Positions 1-9,937 of a stretch of DNA of 64,000 nt are shown in pieces. This DNA comes from Gammaproteobacteria bacterium (lineage in GTDB: Bacteria; Pseudomonadota; Gammaproteobacteria; Arenicellales; UBA868): assembly GCA_022451485.1 (NCBI GenBank), contig JAKUQS010000011.1, positions 1-64,000 of the forward strand, in the 5' to 3' direction. The position numbers and the translations under genes are program-made. The notes below the pieces were generated by a model that worked only from the letters and a program-made list of their open reading frames with translations, was not told the DNA's origin and searched no databases. Every line of letters starts with the position of its first letter. Within the stretch, counting starts at the first letter, position 1.

Positions 1-576
1 GAGCGGGCGATAGCCGGTGCCTTTTTAATGCCGATTGAGGATCTTTTTTCAATTTCTGGTCGTGGCACGGTAGGGACTGGTCGAGTTGAGAGGGGTGTAG
101 TAATGGTTGGCGAAGAGGTAGAGATTGTTGGCATTAAAGAGACGGAGTAGTCGACCTGCACGGGGCTAGCGCGGGGCAGGAAGTTGCTTGATGAAGGTCA
201 AGCGGGTGACAACGTGGGTGTATTGTTGCGTGCTGTAAAGCGGGATGAAGTGGAGCGGGGTCAAGTGTTATCGAAGCCTGGTTCAATCACACCGCACACA
301 GTATTTGAGGCGGAGATTTATGTGTTATCGAAGGATGAAGGTGGTCGTCATACGCCGTTTTTCCAAGGTTATCGTCCCCAGTTCTATTTTCGCACGACCG
401 ATGTAACCGGTCAGTGTGAGTTAGCAGAGGGGGTGGAGATGGTGATGCCTGGAGACAACGTAAATCTTAAGGCGAAGTTAATTGCGCCGATTGCGATGGA
501 AGAGGGCTTGCGGTTTGCCATTCGAGAAGGTGGTCGAACAGTAGGCGCCGGCGTCGTCGCCAGTGTCATTGAGTGA
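1..576 (+). pseudogene. tuf: Elongation factor Tu, 3' part, interrupted by an in-frame stop
   Basis: This is the C-terminal half of EF-Tu (domains II and III), open at the left window edge. Frame 1 reads [20 protein letters not shown] and stays in register with EF-Tu to the stop at 576. A TAG at 148-150 falls where EF-Tu normally has Lys in KETxKSTCTG, one base from AAG. The next residues are also abnormal: LARG replaces the near-invariant VEMF before RKLLDEG, and GTVGTGR replaces GTVVTGR. Nothing upstream of the TTG at 184 suggests a genuine restart. The position directly before rpsJ matches tufA of the str operon. It could be a decaying second tuf copy or base errors near a contig end; the sequence alone cannot decide. 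Confidence 0.85.
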
Positions 577-622
577 ATGTGGTTCGGCAACACACACGCA
601 ACGCTAATTTAAGAGACAAGTC

Positions 623-946
623 ATGGCAGCGAACGTAGCGAGTCAGAAGATTAGAATCCGCTTAAAAGCGTTTGATCATCGAATGATTGATCGTTCGGCT
701 CAGGAAATCGTAGACACCGCTCGGCGGACTGGTGCGATTGTGCGTGGGCCAATTCCTCTTCCGACAAAGAAGGAGCGTTACAACCTGCTGCGCTCTCCGC
801 ATAAATACAAGGCCTCACGTGACCAGATGGAAATACGAATTTACAAGCGGATCATGGATATTGTTGAACCAACCGACAAGACAGTTGATGCATTGATGAA
901 GCTTGATCTCGCTGCGGGCGTTGATGTCGAGATCAAATTGGGCTGA
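623..946 (+). CDS. rpsJ: 30S ribosomal protein S10
   Basis: Small-subunit head protein and first gene of the S10 operon; in other bacteria it also acts in NusB-dependent antitermination. The 107-residue product reads [20 protein letters not shown] near the N-terminus, with the family's [12 protein letters not shown] segment in the middle, close to the usual 103 residues. The ATG at 623 gives a short native-looking N-terminus. It lies 46 bp after the tuf remnant and 40 bp before rplC. Confidence 0.98.
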   Translation: MAANVASQKIRIRLKAFDHRMIDRSAQEIVDTARRTGAIVRGPIPLPTKKERYNLLRSPHKYKASRDQMEIRIYKRIMDIVEPTDKTVDALMKLDLAAGVDVEIKLG

Positions 947-986
947 TTTGGATCAGCAGAGCACAGCACGGGACAAAGGATCAATC

Positions 987-1673
987 ATGGCACTCGGTAT
1001 CATAGGAAGGAAGGTGGGTATGACCCGCATATTCGATGATGCTGGCCGATCCACACCGGTTACTGTGGTGGAGGTGGAGCCGAACTACGTGACACAGGTC
1101 AAAGGCCTCGATCGAGATGGTTACTGTGCTGTGCAGGTTACGGTTGGTAGTCGACGTCCTGGCCGTGTCAGCCAAGCGTTAAAGGGCCATTACTCGGCCG
1201 CGAACGTTGAGCCTGGCCGTGGGATGTGGGAGTTTCGAGTGAATGCCGATGTCGCTGCTGCCTATGAGTTGGGGAGCGCGATTGGCCCCGATATGTTAGA
1301 GGTCGGCCAAAGTGTTGATGTTCAAGGCACAACCAAGGGCCGCGGGTTTGCAGGCGTGATGCGACGACATGGTTTCGGTGGCGGCCGAGCGACCCATGGC
1401 AACTCAAAAGCGCACCGGAAACCGGGTTCGATCGGACAGAATCAAGATCCTGGGCGAGTTTTTAAAGGAAAGAAGATGGCAGGCCACATGGGTAATGTGA
1501 ATCGCACACAGCAAAACCTAACGGTGGTTCGAGTGGACAAAGAGCGCAATCTCATCCTTATTCGGGGTTCGGTCCCGGGGCCACGGGGATTTGATCTCGT
1601 TATTGAACCGTCGGTGAAATCGAGGGGCACGGCGGTCGTCTCAACGCCGGCAGCCGAACAAGATCACGGATGA
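987..1673 (+). CDS. rplC: 50S ribosomal protein L3
   Basis: Large-subunit protein that binds 23S rRNA near the peptidyl transferase centre. The ATG at 987 (MALGIIGRKVGMTRIF) is chosen over an earlier in-frame codon at 903 that would run into rpsJ. The product is 228 residues, a little longer than E. coli L3 (about 209), mainly from a C-terminal tail after the SVPGPRG segment. The internal GRGFAGVMRRHGFGGG stretch is the conserved L3 loop. Its stop overlaps the rplD start (ATGA), which implies translational coupling. Confidence 0.97.
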   Translation: MALGIIGRKVGMTRIFDDAGRSTPVTVVEVEPNYVTQVKGLDRDGYCAVQVTVGSRRPGRVSQALKGHYSAANVEPGRGMWEFRVNADVAAAYELGSAIGPDMLEVGQSVDVQGTTKGRGFAGVMRRHGFGGGRATHGNSKAHRKPGSIGQNQDPGRVFKGKKMAGHMGNVNRTQQNLTVVRVDKERNLILIRGSVPGPRGFDLVIEPSVKSRGTAVVSTPAAEQDHG

Positions 1674-2305
1674 ATGTAATGGATCTTCCCGTCATACAAG
1701 CAGATGGTAATCCGTCCGGCACGGTTGCGGTGGATGACGCTGTGTTTGGTGTGCCGTTTAAAGAGCCTTTGGTCCATCAGGTGGTAACGGCGTATCTGGC
1801 TGGTGGGCGCGCTGGAACCAGCGCGCAGAAAAATCGGTCACAGGTACGAGGTGGTGGGCGAAAGCCATTTCGGCAGAAAGGTACAGGTAGCGCTCGAGCT
1901 GGCACGATTCGCAGTCCCTTGTGGCGTGGTGGTGGTACGATATTTGCCGCTAGCACCCGCAGCTATGCGCAAAAAGTAAATCGCAAGGCATACCGTGTTG
2001 CGCTCCGCTCGATTTTGTCGGAACTCGTACGCCAAGAGCGGTTGCGGCTGTGCGACGCTATCGAGCTAGAAGAGCCGAGAACGCGCCTATTGATTGCGCT
2101 CCTTAGGCAGCTAGGTGTCGTTGACAACCGAAGAATTTTACTCATCACCGCTGAGCACCATGAGTCTTTAGCCCTGGCCTGTCGCAATGTCGTGGGTGTT
2201 AATGCATGTGAGGTGGCGCACATTGATCCTGTTAGTTTGATTGATCACGATACCGTGATATTGACGTCAGCGGCTTTGAAGAAATTGGAGTTGTCACTGC
2301 AATGA
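1670..2305 (+). CDS. rplD: 50S ribosomal protein L4
   Basis: Large-subunit assembly protein; in E. coli it is also the autogenous repressor of the S10 operon. The 211 residues contain the extended-loop signature around GGGRKPFRQKGTGSARAGT and RSPLWRGGGTIF. The start at 1670 overlaps the rplC stop; a second ATG lies at 1679. No S10-type leader hairpin was recognised upstream of rpsJ, so L4 autoregulation is not demonstrated here. Confidence 0.97.
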   Translation: MNVMDLPVIQADGNPSGTVAVDDAVFGVPFKEPLVHQVVTAYLAGGRAGTSAQKNRSQVRGGGRKPFRQKGTGSARAGTIRSPLWRGGGTIFAASTRSYAQKVNRKAYRVALRSILSELVRQERLRLCDAIELEEPRTRLLIALLRQLGVVDNRRILLITAEHHESLALACRNVVGVNACEVAHIDPVSLIDHDTVILTSAALKKLELSLQ

Positions 2306-2601
2306 ACGCAGAACGGATGCATCAGATTTTGCTTCGGCCGGTGATATCGGAGAAGAGCACTAATGCCGCGGAAGCTAATCGACAGGTTGTTTTTGAGGTG
2401 TTAGAGAATGCGACTAAAGCCGAAGTGCGAGAGGCGGTAGAGAAATTATTCGATGTATCGGTCATAGCAGTACAGGTGTTGAACGTGCGTGGAAAAATTA
2501 AGCGATTTGGGAAAACTCCTGGTAAGCGCAATAACTGGAAAAAGGCTTATGTGCGGCTGGCGGTAGGCGATGACATTGATTTCCTGGGTTCGGGTGCTTG
2601 A
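2302..2601 (+). CDS. rplW: 50S ribosomal protein L23
   Basis: Exit-tunnel protein that forms the docking site for trigger factor and SRP. The 99-residue product has the family's ILLRPVISEKS start region and VRGKIKRFGKTPGKRNNWKK loop. It overlaps rplD by four bases (ATGA). Confidence 0.97.
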   Translation: MNAERMHQILLRPVISEKSTNAAEANRQVVFEVLENATKAEVREAVEKLFDVSVIAVQVLNVRGKIKRFGKTPGKRNNWKKAYVRLAVGDDIDFLGSGA

Positions 2602-2639
2602 TCTTAGTAATCCAATTATGGGTTAGGTGATTTAAAAAA

Positions 2640-3467
2640 ATGCCACTGATTAGACAAAAACCGACATCACCAGGCCGTCGTGGCATGGTCAAAGTTGTTT
2701 CGCCCGAGCTTCACAAGGGGCGACCCTATGCTCCATTGGTGGTGCCGAAGAAGACGATAGATGGGCGCAACAACATGGGTCGCATTACTGTGCGGCATCG
2801 TGGTGGCGGTCACAAACGTCATTATCGAATGATTGATTTCAAACGGAATAAGACGGGTGTGTCGGCTCGGGTAGAGCGCTTGGAGTATGACCCGAATCGC
2901 AGCGCGCATATCGCTTTGTTGCTCTATGCTGACGGTGAGCGTCGCTACATCGTCGCTCCGCGAGGTTTAACGGCAGGGGATCGTGTCGAGTCCGGGCCTG
3001 AATCGGCAATTCGTGCTGGTAATAATTTGCCGTTGCGTAACATACCGATTGGTACCGTTGTTCACTGTATCGAACTGAAACCCGGAAAGGGTGCACAACT
3101 GGCCCGTTCGGCGGGTGTGTCTGCTCAGTACGTGGGGCGCGAAGGGCAGTATGCCCTGTTGAGACTGCGCTCCGGGGAAATGCGCAGGATTCACGTGAAC
3201 TGTTCTGCTACCGTCGGGGAAGTGGGCAATCAGGAAAACTCTCTCCGCAAATTAGGTAAGGCAGGTGCCAAGCGATGGCGCGGAATTCGGCCTACTGTGC
3301 GAGGAGTGGCCATGAACCCGGTCGATCATCCGCACGGTGGTGGAGAGGGGCGGACCTCCGGTGGGCGTGACCCTGTTACCCCTTGGGGCGTTCCGACAAA
3401 AGGACACAGAACGAGACACAACAAGCGAACGGACAGCATGATTATGCGTCGGCGTAGGAGAAAGTAG
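2640..3467 (+). CDS. rplB: 50S ribosomal protein L2
   Basis: Largest core protein of the 50S subunit, needed for subunit association and peptidyl transfer. At 275 residues it is the family length. The C-terminal [20 protein letters not shown] motif, including the functionally important His, is intact, followed by the basic RRRRRK tail. It is preceded by a 38 bp A-rich spacer and lies 2 bp from rpsS. Confidence 0.98.
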   Translation: MPLIRQKPTSPGRRGMVKVVSPELHKGRPYAPLVVPKKTIDGRNNMGRITVRHRGGGHKRHYRMIDFKRNKTGVSARVERLEYDPNRSAHIALLLYADGERRYIVAPRGLTAGDRVESGPESAIRAGNNLPLRNIPIGTVVHCIELKPGKGAQLARSAGVSAQYVGREGQYALLRLRSGEMRRIHVNCSATVGEVGNQENSLRKLGKAGAKRWRGIRPTVRGVAMNPVDHPHGGGEGRTSGGRDPVTPWGVPTKGHRTRHNKRTDSMIMRRRRRK

Positions 3468-3469
3468 CC

Positions 3470-3742
3470 ATGCCCCGATCAGTTAAAAAAGGCCCTTTTG
3501 TGGATAGTCATTTGTGGACGAAAGCGATGGCAGCTCGCGGTGCAGGGTCGCGACGCCCAATTCGCACCTGGTCGCGCCGTTCAGTGGTGATGCCAGAATT
3601 TGTCGGTCTTACAATTGCGGTTCACAATGGTCGTCAGCACATTCCGGTCCTCATTACTGAAAACATGGTGGGCCACAAGTTGGGTGAGTTTGCAGCCACT
3701 CGTACATTTAGGAGCCATGCGGCAGACCGCAAGGCCAAGTAA
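3470..3742 (+). CDS. rpsS: 30S ribosomal protein S19
   Basis: Head protein of the small subunit that contacts S13 and the A-site tRNA region. The 90 residues start [15 protein letters not shown] and contain [19 protein letters not shown] and [14 protein letters not shown], all diagnostic. It starts 2 bp after the rplB stop. Confidence 0.98.
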   Translation: MPRSVKKGPFVDSHLWTKAMAARGAGSRRPIRTWSRRSVVMPEFVGLTIAVHNGRQHIPVLITENMVGHKLGEFAATRTFRSHAADRKAK

Positions 3743-3754
3743 CGGAACTAGGTA

Positions 3755-4102
3755 ATGGAAGTCAAGGCACTTGCCAAATACATTCGCATTTCTCCACAGA
3801 AGTGTCGACTTGTTGCGGACCAGGTCCGCCGCCAACCCGTAGCACGGGCGCTGGAGTTGCTTCAGTTCAGCCCGCGTAAAGCCGCTTTGCCTATTCGTAA
3901 GGCGCTTGAGTCGGCTATTGCCAATGCAGAGCACAACGAAGGCGCAGATATCGATGAGTTGCGAGTGCATTCGATCATGATTGATGAAGGACCTGTAATG
4001 AAGCGATGGAGGGCGCGAGCCAAGGGCCGTGCGGCGTCGATTATTAAACGCACCAGCCATATAACTGTCACGGTCAGTGACAAAAAGAGGGGGGGTAATT
4101 AA
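3755..4102 (+). CDS. rplV: 50S ribosomal protein L22
   Basis: L22 lines the narrow part of the exit tunnel with its beta-hairpin. The 115-residue product reads [17 protein letters not shown] near its start and ends in the conserved [18 protein letters not shown] hairpin. Its stop directly abuts the rpsC ATG. Confidence 0.98.
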   Translation: MEVKALAKYIRISPQKCRLVADQVRRQPVARALELLQFSPRKAALPIRKALESAIANAEHNEGADIDELRVHSIMIDEGPVMKRWRARAKGRAASIIKRTSHITVTVSDKKRGGN

Positions 4103-4774
4103 ATGGGTCAGAAAGTCCACCCAGTTGGTTTTCGCCTCGGCATCATACGGGACTGGGACGCAAAGTGGTTTGCAACGGGTAAGAATTACGCCACCAATTT
4201 GGTTGCCGATCAGAAAGTCAGACGCTTCCTCCGTGGCAGATTGTTAAACGCAGCGGTCAGCAGGATTGAGTTACTGCGTTCTGGAAATTCTCTAAACGTA
4301 ACGCTACATACTGGTAGACCCGGTATTGTGATCGGTAAAAAAGGTGAGGACATTGAGCGCCTACGCAATGCGTTGATGGTTATGAATGGGGGGCCAGTAC
4401 AGGTTTCTGTTGAAGAAATCAGGAAGCCAGAGTTGGATGCAAGACTGGTAGCTGACAACATTTGTCAGCAGTTGGTTAAACGAATCATGTTCCGTCGTGC
4501 CATGCGCCGGGCCGTGCAAAATGCGATGCGCCTAGGTGCCCAGGGCGTCAAGGTCATGGTGGCTGGTCGTTTAAACGGGGCGGAAATTGCTCGGACAGAA
4601 TGGTATCGCGAGGGTCGCGTGCCGTTGCATACCCTAAGAGCAGATGTAGATTATGGATTCGCTGAAGCGAACACGACTTATGGTGTCATTGGCGTGAAGG
4701 TATGGATCTTCAACGGCGAAATCATGCCGGCCGATGAGCAAGAAGAGACTGAGACTCCGACCGCCGCAGCCTAG
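4103..4774 (+). CDS. rpsC: 30S ribosomal protein S3
   Basis: S3 forms part of the mRNA entry channel and its helicase activity. The product is 223 residues, starts [19 protein letters not shown], carries the KH-domain [17 protein letters not shown] loop and the [18 protein letters not shown] segment, and ends in an acidic EEQEETE tail. The gene immediately follows rplV. Confidence 0.98.
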   Translation: MGQKVHPVGFRLGIIRDWDAKWFATGKNYATNLVADQKVRRFLRGRLLNAAVSRIELLRSGNSLNVTLHTGRPGIVIGKKGEDIERLRNALMVMNGGPVQVSVEEIRKPELDARLVADNICQQLVKRIMFRRAMRRAVQNAMRLGAQGVKVMVAGRLNGAEIARTEWYREGRVPLHTLRADVDYGFAEANTTYGVIGVKVWIFNGEIMPADEQEETETPTAAA

Positions 4775-4821
4775 CGGGCATCGCATCAACAGGAATAATT
4801 GACAGACGGAATACCAGGGTC

Positions 4822-5235
4822 ATGCTGCAGCCAAAAAGAACCAAATACAGGAAACAACAAAAGGGTCGTAATCGGGGCTTAGCGCAACGGGGCAGTCGTG
4901 TCAGTTTCGGTGAGTATGGGCTGCAATGCACAGGCAGAGGTCGGCTTACCTCGCGACAGATCGAAGCTGCTCGTCGAGCGATTAACCGTTACGTGAAACG
5001 TGGTGCTCGAGTTTGGATTCGAGTGTTTCCTGATAAACCAATATCAAAGAAGCCGCTGGAAGTGCGGATGGGTAAGGGAAAGGGTAACCCTGAATATTGG
5101 GTTGCGTTGGTTCAGCCTGGGACGGTGTTGTACGAACTTCAGGGGGTAGGTGAGCCTCTTGCACGAGAAGCATTGCGCTTGGCGGGTGCCAAACTTCCCA
5201 TCGCCACTTCCTTTGTAAAACGTCAGGCCGCTTAA
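4822..5235 (+). CDS. rplP: 50S ribosomal protein L16
   Basis: Late-assembly 50S protein that contacts A-site tRNA. The 137 residues begin [19 protein letters not shown] and contain [18 protein letters not shown] and [19 protein letters not shown], the standard L16 blocks. It lies 47 bp after rpsC and 1 bp before rpmC. Confidence 0.98.
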   Translation: MLQPKRTKYRKQQKGRNRGLAQRGSRVSFGEYGLQCTGRGRLTSRQIEAARRAINRYVKRGARVWIRVFPDKPISKKPLEVRMGKGKGNPEYWVALVQPGTVLYELQGVGEPLAREALRLAGAKLPIATSFVKRQAA

Positions 5236-5236
5236 T

Positions 5237-5437
5237 ATGGCAGATAAAGAGAAAATTGCCTCGTTGTCAACAACTGAGTTGGAGTCAGAACTGCTTGAGT
5301 TACGAAAGGAGCAGTTCAATCTGCGAATGCAACGGGGTACTGGACAGTTGGCTAATCCCTCCAGATTTAAGAGCGTGCGCCGAGATATTGCCCGAATAAA
5401 GACGCGTATGACTGAAATTGACAGGAGCAGTGCATGA
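5237..5437 (+). CDS. rpmC: 50S ribosomal protein L29
   Basis: Small two-helix protein next to L23 at the exit tunnel. The 66 residues contain the typical [20 protein letters not shown] run. The 3' end overlaps rpsQ by four bases. Confidence 0.97.
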   Translation: MADKEKIASLSTTELESELLELRKEQFNLRMQRGTGQLANPSRFKSVRRDIARIKTRMTEIDRSSA

Positions 5438-5739
5438 GTGATCATGAGCCAAGTAATGTCGGCCAGGTGAGCGCGGCGCCGGAGGGACGCACCGTAAGGG
5501 GGCGTGTCATTAGTTGCAAAATGGATAAAACCGTCACGGTTTTGGTGGAGCGGCGATTGCAGCATCCGTTGTATAAGAAATACATCCGGCGCTCAACAAA
5601 ATTGCATGTTCATGATGAGAGCAATGAATGCCGTGACGGAGATACCGTTTTGCTTAAGGAATGTCGCCCGTTATCAAAGACCAAGAACTGGCAGGTTGTC
5701 GAGGTCGTCGGCCGATCTCGCCAGGGAGGCGAGGGATGA
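5434..5739 (+). CDS. rpsQ: 30S ribosomal protein S17
   Basis: Primary 16S rRNA-binding protein with an OB fold. The 101-residue product has [19 protein letters not shown] and [19 protein letters not shown] blocks. It carries an N-terminal extension of about 20 residues relative to the E. coli protein. The stop overlaps the rplN start. Confidence 0.97.
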   Translation: MSDHEPSNVGQVSAAPEGRTVRGRVISCKMDKTVTVLVERRLQHPLYKKYIRRSTKLHVHDESNECRDGDTVLLKECRPLSKTKNWQVVEVVGRSRQGGEG

Positions 5740-6104
5740 TTCAGGTGCAGACCATGCTGGATGTGGCTGACAATAGTGGTGCCCGACGCATTCAGTGCAT
5801 TAAGGTGCTTGGCGGCTCCAAGCGCCGTTATGCCGGAGTGGGGGATGTGATTAAGGTTTCTATAAAAGAAGCAATACCAAACAGTCGTGTGAAAAAGGGT
5901 GAATTATTTGATGCAGTAGTGGTGCGCACCCGGCATGGAGTGCGGCGAGTAGATGGATCTTTGGTTCGTTTTGACCGCAACGCAGCGGTACTGCTCAACC
6001 CTCAGTTGCAGCCGATTGGAACCCGCATTTTTGGACCGGTAACCCGGGAGCTGAGAACAGAAAAATTCATGCGAATTATTTCGCTAGCGCCAGAGGTGCT
6101 CTAG
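5736..6104 (+). CDS. rplN: 50S ribosomal protein L14
   Basis: Intersubunit-bridge protein. The start at 5736 ([18 protein letters not shown]) gives exactly the usual 122 residues and overlaps the rpsQ stop by ATGA; an upstream in-frame codon at 5661 lies inside rpsQ and is rejected. The ending [20 protein letters not shown] is diagnostic. It is the first gene of the spc-type block. Confidence 0.98.
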   Translation: MIQVQTMLDVADNSGARRIQCIKVLGGSKRRYAGVGDVIKVSIKEAIPNSRVKKGELFDAVVVRTRHGVRRVDGSLVRFDRNAAVLLNPQLQPIGTRIFGPVTRELRTEKFMRIISLAPEVL

Positions 6105-6141
6105 AGGTGTTGCGACGAACACAAATTAGGGACGCCGCAGT

Positions 6142-6462
6142 ATGAATAAGATTATTAAGGGTGATGATGTCATCGTTCTTGCTGGCCGGGACAAAGGGAA
6201 GCGGGGAACAGTGCTGCGTATATTGAATAACCGTCAGGTGTTGGTCGACAGTGTCAATGTGGTCAAGAAACATGTTCGACCCAACCCCAATAAGGGTGAG
6301 ACGGGTGGGATCATTCAAAAAGAGATGCCGGTAGCCATGTCGAATGTCGCTGTGTACAACCCGAATTCGAACAAGGGTGATCGTATCGGTATTAAGTGGC
6401 TTGAAGATGGACGCAAGGTGCGTTTTTTCAAGTCAGATGGCGAAGTCATTGACCAAGATTAG
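6142..6462 (+). CDS. rplX: 50S ribosomal protein L24
   Basis: Assembly-initiator protein with a KOW motif ([19 protein letters not shown]) at residues 8-26, followed by [19 protein letters not shown]. At 106 residues it is the family length. It is separated from rplN by 37 bp. Confidence 0.97.
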   Translation: MNKIIKGDDVIVLAGRDKGKRGTVLRILNNRQVLVDSVNVVKKHVRPNPNKGETGGIIQKEMPVAMSNVAVYNPNSNKGDRIGIKWLEDGRKVRFFKSDGEVIDQD

Positions 6463-6479
6463 AGATTAGGCGCGACGAA

Positions 6480-7019
6480 ATGACGAGGCTAGAAGATTAT
6501 TACCGAGATACCGTGGTGCCGGCATTGTCGGAACAGTTCAAGTATATGAGCATTATGCAAGTTCCCCGAGTCCAGAAGATCACGCTAAATATGGGCGTGG
6601 GTGAGGCGTTGGTAGACAAGAATGTGCTGGAATCGGCCGTCAACGATCTCACCAAGATCGCTGGGCAAAAACCTATCATCACAAAGGCGCGGAAGTCTGT
6701 TGCGGCGTTTAAGGTGAGGGAGGGATGGCCCATCGGATGCAAGGTGACCCTCCGTCGAGAACGGATGTATGAGTTTCTTGATCGGTTGATTTCTGTGGCA
6801 TTGCCCCGCACGCGTGATTTCCGTGGCCTTCCCGAGCGGGCGTTCGATGGGCGCGGTAACTACAGTTTGGGTTGTCAGGAGCAGATCATTTTCCCCGAAG
6901 TTGACTATGACAAGATCGACACAATTCGAGGATTGGATATAGCGATAACCACATCGGCGAAAACTGATGTGGAAGCGGAAGCGTTATTAAGGGCATTCAA
7001 TTTTCCGCTGCGTAACTAA
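6480..7019 (+). CDS. rplE: 50S ribosomal protein L5
   Basis: Central-protuberance protein that binds 5S rRNA and contacts P-site tRNA. The 179 residues contain the hallmark [31 protein letters not shown] and [19 protein letters not shown] blocks. Confidence 0.98.
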   Translation: MTRLEDYYRDTVVPALSEQFKYMSIMQVPRVQKITLNMGVGEALVDKNVLESAVNDLTKIAGQKPIITKARKSVAAFKVREGWPIGCKVTLRRERMYEFLDRLISVALPRTRDFRGLPERAFDGRGNYSLGCQEQIIFPEVDYDKIDTIRGLDIAITTSAKTDVEAEALLRAFNFPLRN

Positions 7020-7040
7020 ATTAGATAAGGATCGCCTGAT

Positions 7041-7346
7041 ATGGCAAAGAAATCGATGGTTGCGCGTGAAGTGAAGCGCAAAAAGCTTGAGCAACAGTAT
7101 GCTGATGCGCGGGCGACGTTCAAGAGACAGATACTTGACGAAGGATTGAGCGAAGAAGAGCGACGTGAAGCGATGATGAATCTTCAACGATTGCCTCGCG
7201 ATTCTTCACGAAGTCGGCAACGGAATCGGTGTGCCTTGACCGGTAGACCGCGAGGTTATTTTCGTCGTTTTGGATTAAGTCGGAACATCCTTCGGGAAAT
7301 TGTCCTGCGTGGAGAAGCGCCAGGCGTCATCAAGGCCAGTTGGTGA
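7041..7346 (+). CDS. rpsN: 30S ribosomal protein S14
   Basis: Head protein of the small subunit. The 101-residue product is the long, zinc-free form: there is no CxxC pair and the C-terminal block reads [19 protein letters not shown]. It sits between rplE and rpsH as in other Gammaproteobacteria. Confidence 0.97.
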   Translation: MAKKSMVAREVKRKKLEQQYADARATFKRQILDEGLSEEERREAMMNLQRLPRDSSRSRQRNRCALTGRPRGYFRRFGLSRNILREIVLRGEAPGVIKASW

Positions 7347-7368
7347 GTAAGGGGAGTCGATAGAACTT

Positions 7369-7764
7369 ATGAGTATGTCTGATCCGATTGCCGATATGTT
7401 GACGCGGATTCGTAATGGCCTGTCAGCAGGCAAGTCAACAATTACCATGCCGTCTTCAAAGGCGAAGACGGCTATTGCCAAAGTGCTCGCTGACGAGGGG
7501 TTTGTTACTGGTTATGAGTTGACTGACATTGAGAAAAAACCGACCCTCAATGTGACCCTTAAGTATTACCGAGGTGAGCCGGTGATCGAGGAGTTGACGC
7601 GGGTCAGTAAGCCAGGTTGGCGAGTGTATTGCGGGGCAGATGAATTGCCTTCTGCTAACGGCGGTTTGGGAATCGTCGTCATATCGACCTCACGTGGGTT
7701 AATGACTGATAAACAGGCTCGCACGGAAGGGTTGGGTGGCGAAGTTTTGTGTCGAGTGTGTTGA
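7369..7764 (+). CDS. rpsH: 30S ribosomal protein S8
   Basis: 16S rRNA-binding protein and, in E. coli, the autogenous repressor of the spc operon. The 131 residues begin [17 protein letters not shown]; an ATG at 7375 would give the more usual MSDPIADML start. The C-terminal [13 protein letters not shown] and GGEVLCRV segments are intact. Confidence 0.97.
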   Translation: MSMSDPIADMLTRIRNGLSAGKSTITMPSSKAKTAIAKVLADEGFVTGYELTDIEKKPTLNVTLKYYRGEPVIEELTRVSKPGWRVYCGADELPSANGGLGIVVISTSRGLMTDKQARTEGLGGEVLCRVC

Positions 7765-7828
7765 GCGACAGACCTCCAATCATGTATCAGCGAATTATTT
7801 GGATCTATCGAACGAGAGGCCGAGTTAG

Positions 7829-8359
7829 ATGTCACGCGTAGCCAAAAACCCAGTCGATCTGCCGTCAGGTGTTGAAGTGAAAATGAGTGGCCGAAATATC
7901 CAAGTAAAAGGTCCCAAAGGTGAGTTATCACTTGATTTGCACCCGACCGTCGATATGGTGCACGAGGATAATCAGCTTCGCTTAGCGGCAACAACAGAAG
8001 ATAGTGCGATGGCCATGGCTGGGACCATGCGTGCACTAGTTAGCAACATGGTTACGGGTGTGTCTGTCGGTTACGAGAAAAAATTAACGATCGTAGGCGT
8101 CGGTTACCGAGCCCAGGCCCAAGGGAATTCCCTAAACCTGAGCCTGGGATTTTCCCACCCAGTGGTTTATCAGATCGCTAAGGGTGTTTCGGTTGAAACT
8201 CCGAGTCAGACCGAAATAGTTGTTTCGGGTACGGATAAACAGCTGGTTGGTCAGACGGCCGCTGAAATCCGTAGATTTCGACCCCCTGAACCCTACAAGG
8301 GAAAGGGCGTGCGCTATGCGGATGAACAGGTTCGTCGAAAGCAGGCGAAGAAAGTGTAA
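7829..8359 (+). CDS. rplF: 50S ribosomal protein L6
   Basis: Protein at the base of the L7/L12 stalk. The 176-residue product shows both L6 repeats, beginning [19 protein letters not shown] and ending with the [15 protein letters not shown] block. A 64 bp gap separates it from rpsH. Confidence 0.98.
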   Translation: MSRVAKNPVDLPSGVEVKMSGRNIQVKGPKGELSLDLHPTVDMVHEDNQLRLAATTEDSAMAMAGTMRALVSNMVTGVSVGYEKKLTIVGVGYRAQAQGNSLNLSLGFSHPVVYQIAKGVSVETPSQTEIVVSGTDKQLVGQTAAEIRRFRPPEPYKGKGVRYADEQVRRKQAKKV

Positions 8360-8382
8360 GTACAGTCTAAGAATTTGAGAAT

Positions 8383-8739
8383 ATGTTTAATAAGAAAAAA
8401 GCCAGGTTAAGACGCTCAACTAAGACGCGCGCACGAATTAGGCGTTTGGGATCGTATCGCCTGTGCGTGTATCGGTCTCCACGACATGTTTACGCACAGA
8501 TAATCGATGAGGGCAAGGCCCAGGTGTTAGTTAGCGCGTCGACGACAGAACGCGAATTGCGGGACCAGATTAAGTATGGCGGTAACGTCGCCGCTGCTCA
8601 GGCGGTGGGTAAGCGCTTAGCCGACAGGGCTATTGCGTCGGGGATAAGTCAAGTTGCGTTCGACCGGTCCGGTTACAAGTACCACGGTCGGGTAAAGGCG
8701 TTGGCGGACGCAGCAAGAGAAGGTGGACTTCAGTTCTGA
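8383..8739 (+). CDS. rplR: 50S ribosomal protein L18
   Basis: 5S rRNA-binding protein of the central protuberance. The 118 residues have the basic N-terminus, the [17 protein letters not shown] strand and the [20 protein letters not shown] ending typical of the family. Confidence 0.97.
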   Translation: MFNKKKARLRRSTKTRARIRRLGSYRLCVYRSPRHVYAQIIDEGKAQVLVSASTTERELRDQIKYGGNVAAAQAVGKRLADRAIASGISQVAFDRSGYKYHGRVKALADAAREGGLQF

Positions 8740-8762
8740 TTCCTTTAAGGGCGAATACATTA

Positions 8763-9275
8763 ATGGCAGAAAAATCAAATCACCAGGCAGCAGATAACTC
8801 AGGCCTGCATGAACAACTGATCAACATTCGGCGGGTGGCGAAAGTGGTTAAAGGGGGTCGTATCTTTGGGTTCTCTGCACTCACCGTTGTTGGTGATGGC
8901 CAAGGTCGAGTTGGCATCGGTCGTGCTAAGGCGCGTGAAGTGCCTGTTGCAGTGCAAAAAGCGATGGAGGACGCACGGCGGCGAATGATTAAGGTGAATC
9001 TTCGCAACGGCAGTGTCCATTACCCTGTTGTTGGACGGCACGGTGCCGCAAGAGTCGTGATTCGACCGGCATCGGAAGGCACTGGCGTGATCGCCGGTGG
9101 AACGATGAGGGCAATTTTTGACGCAGTCGGGGTTCGTGATGTTCTCGCAAAAGTTATTGGTACAACCAATCCGGTTAATGTTGCTCGTGCAACGATCGAT
9201 GGCCTACGTCGAATGCGCAGCCCAGAAGAGGTGGCAGCTCGTCGCGGCAAGGTTGTTAACCAGGTATCAGCATGA
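8763..9275 (+). CDS. rpsE: 30S ribosomal protein S5
   Basis: Decoding-fidelity protein near the mRNA entry site. The 170 residues contain an N-terminal double-stranded RNA-binding fold ([20 protein letters not shown]) and the [19 protein letters not shown] motif. Confidence 0.98.
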   Translation: MAEKSNHQAADNSGLHEQLINIRRVAKVVKGGRIFGFSALTVVGDGQGRVGIGRAKAREVPVAVQKAMEDARRRMIKVNLRNGSVHYPVVGRHGAARVVIRPASEGTGVIAGGTMRAIFDAVGVRDVLAKVIGTTNPVNVARATIDGLRRMRSPEEVAARRGKVVNQVSA

Positions 9276-9312
9276 TCTGTTTTAACTTATCTGAAGCGTG
9301 TGAGGAGTCGCA

Positions 9313-9498
9313 ATGACAGATAAACGGTTAAAGGTCACATTGGTGCGCAGCAAATACGGACGTGGGGCCAAGCAATTGGCGACTGTCCATGGTCTTGGTC
9401 TACGCAAAGTGCGCCAGACGGTAGAGGTTGAAGACACACCGGCGGTGCGTGGAATGATCAATAAGGTCATTCATTTGGTGCAGGTTGAGGAGAATTAG
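9313..9498 (+). CDS. rpmD: 50S ribosomal protein L30
   Basis: Small 61-residue 50S protein with the expected [20 protein letters not shown] and [20 protein letters not shown] segments. It ends 1 bp before the rplO start. Confidence 0.97.
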   Translation: MTDKRLKVTLVRSKYGRGAKQLATVHGLGLRKVRQTVEVEDTPAVRGMINKVIHLVQVEEN

Positions 9499-9499
9499 T

Positions 9500-9934
9500 A
9501 TGCGGTTAAACGATCTTAAGCCGGCAGATGGATCTCGACCTAAGCGGACACGGCGTGGCCGCGGTCCTGGTTCAGGCATCGGGAAGACAGGTGGGCGCGG
9601 GTTCAAAGGCCAGAAATCGCGGTCAGGAGGGAGTATTAAGGTCGGTTTTGAAGGTGGACAGATGCCTTTGCAGCGGCGGGTACCGAAGCGTGGTTTTCGC
9701 TCCTTGACGCGCCGGCGAGTAGCGGAAGTGCGACTGCATGAACTTGGACAACTAGAAAATAGTGATGTTGATTTGAGCGCTTTGAAGGCAGCAGGAATTG
9801 TTAATCGCAATACGATTCGTGCCAAAGTGATCGCGTCGGGAAAGATTGAGCGGGTTGTGGTATTGCGCGGTATCAGCGCGACTAAGGGAGCGCGTGAAGC
9901 GATTGAGCAGGCCGGGGGCCGGGTGGAGAGTTGA
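9500..9934 (+). CDS. rplO: 50S ribosomal protein L15
   Basis: Assembly protein of the 50S core. The ATG at 9500 ([20 protein letters not shown]) gives 144 residues, the usual length; the codon at 9485 lies within rpmD and is rejected. The Gly/Arg-rich [20 protein letters not shown] stretch is characteristic. It ends 3 bp before secY. Confidence 0.98.
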   Translation: MRLNDLKPADGSRPKRTRRGRGPGSGIGKTGGRGFKGQKSRSGGSIKVGFEGGQMPLQRRVPKRGFRSLTRRRVAEVRLHELGQLENSDVDLSALKAAGIVNRNTIRAKVIASGKIERVVVLRGISATKGAREAIEQAGGRVES

Positions 9935-9937
9935 AGT

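Noticed and set aside
3581-4120. 179-codon minus-strand frame opposite rpsS and rplV
   Set aside because: Antisense to two conserved ribosomal genes, no recognisable domain.
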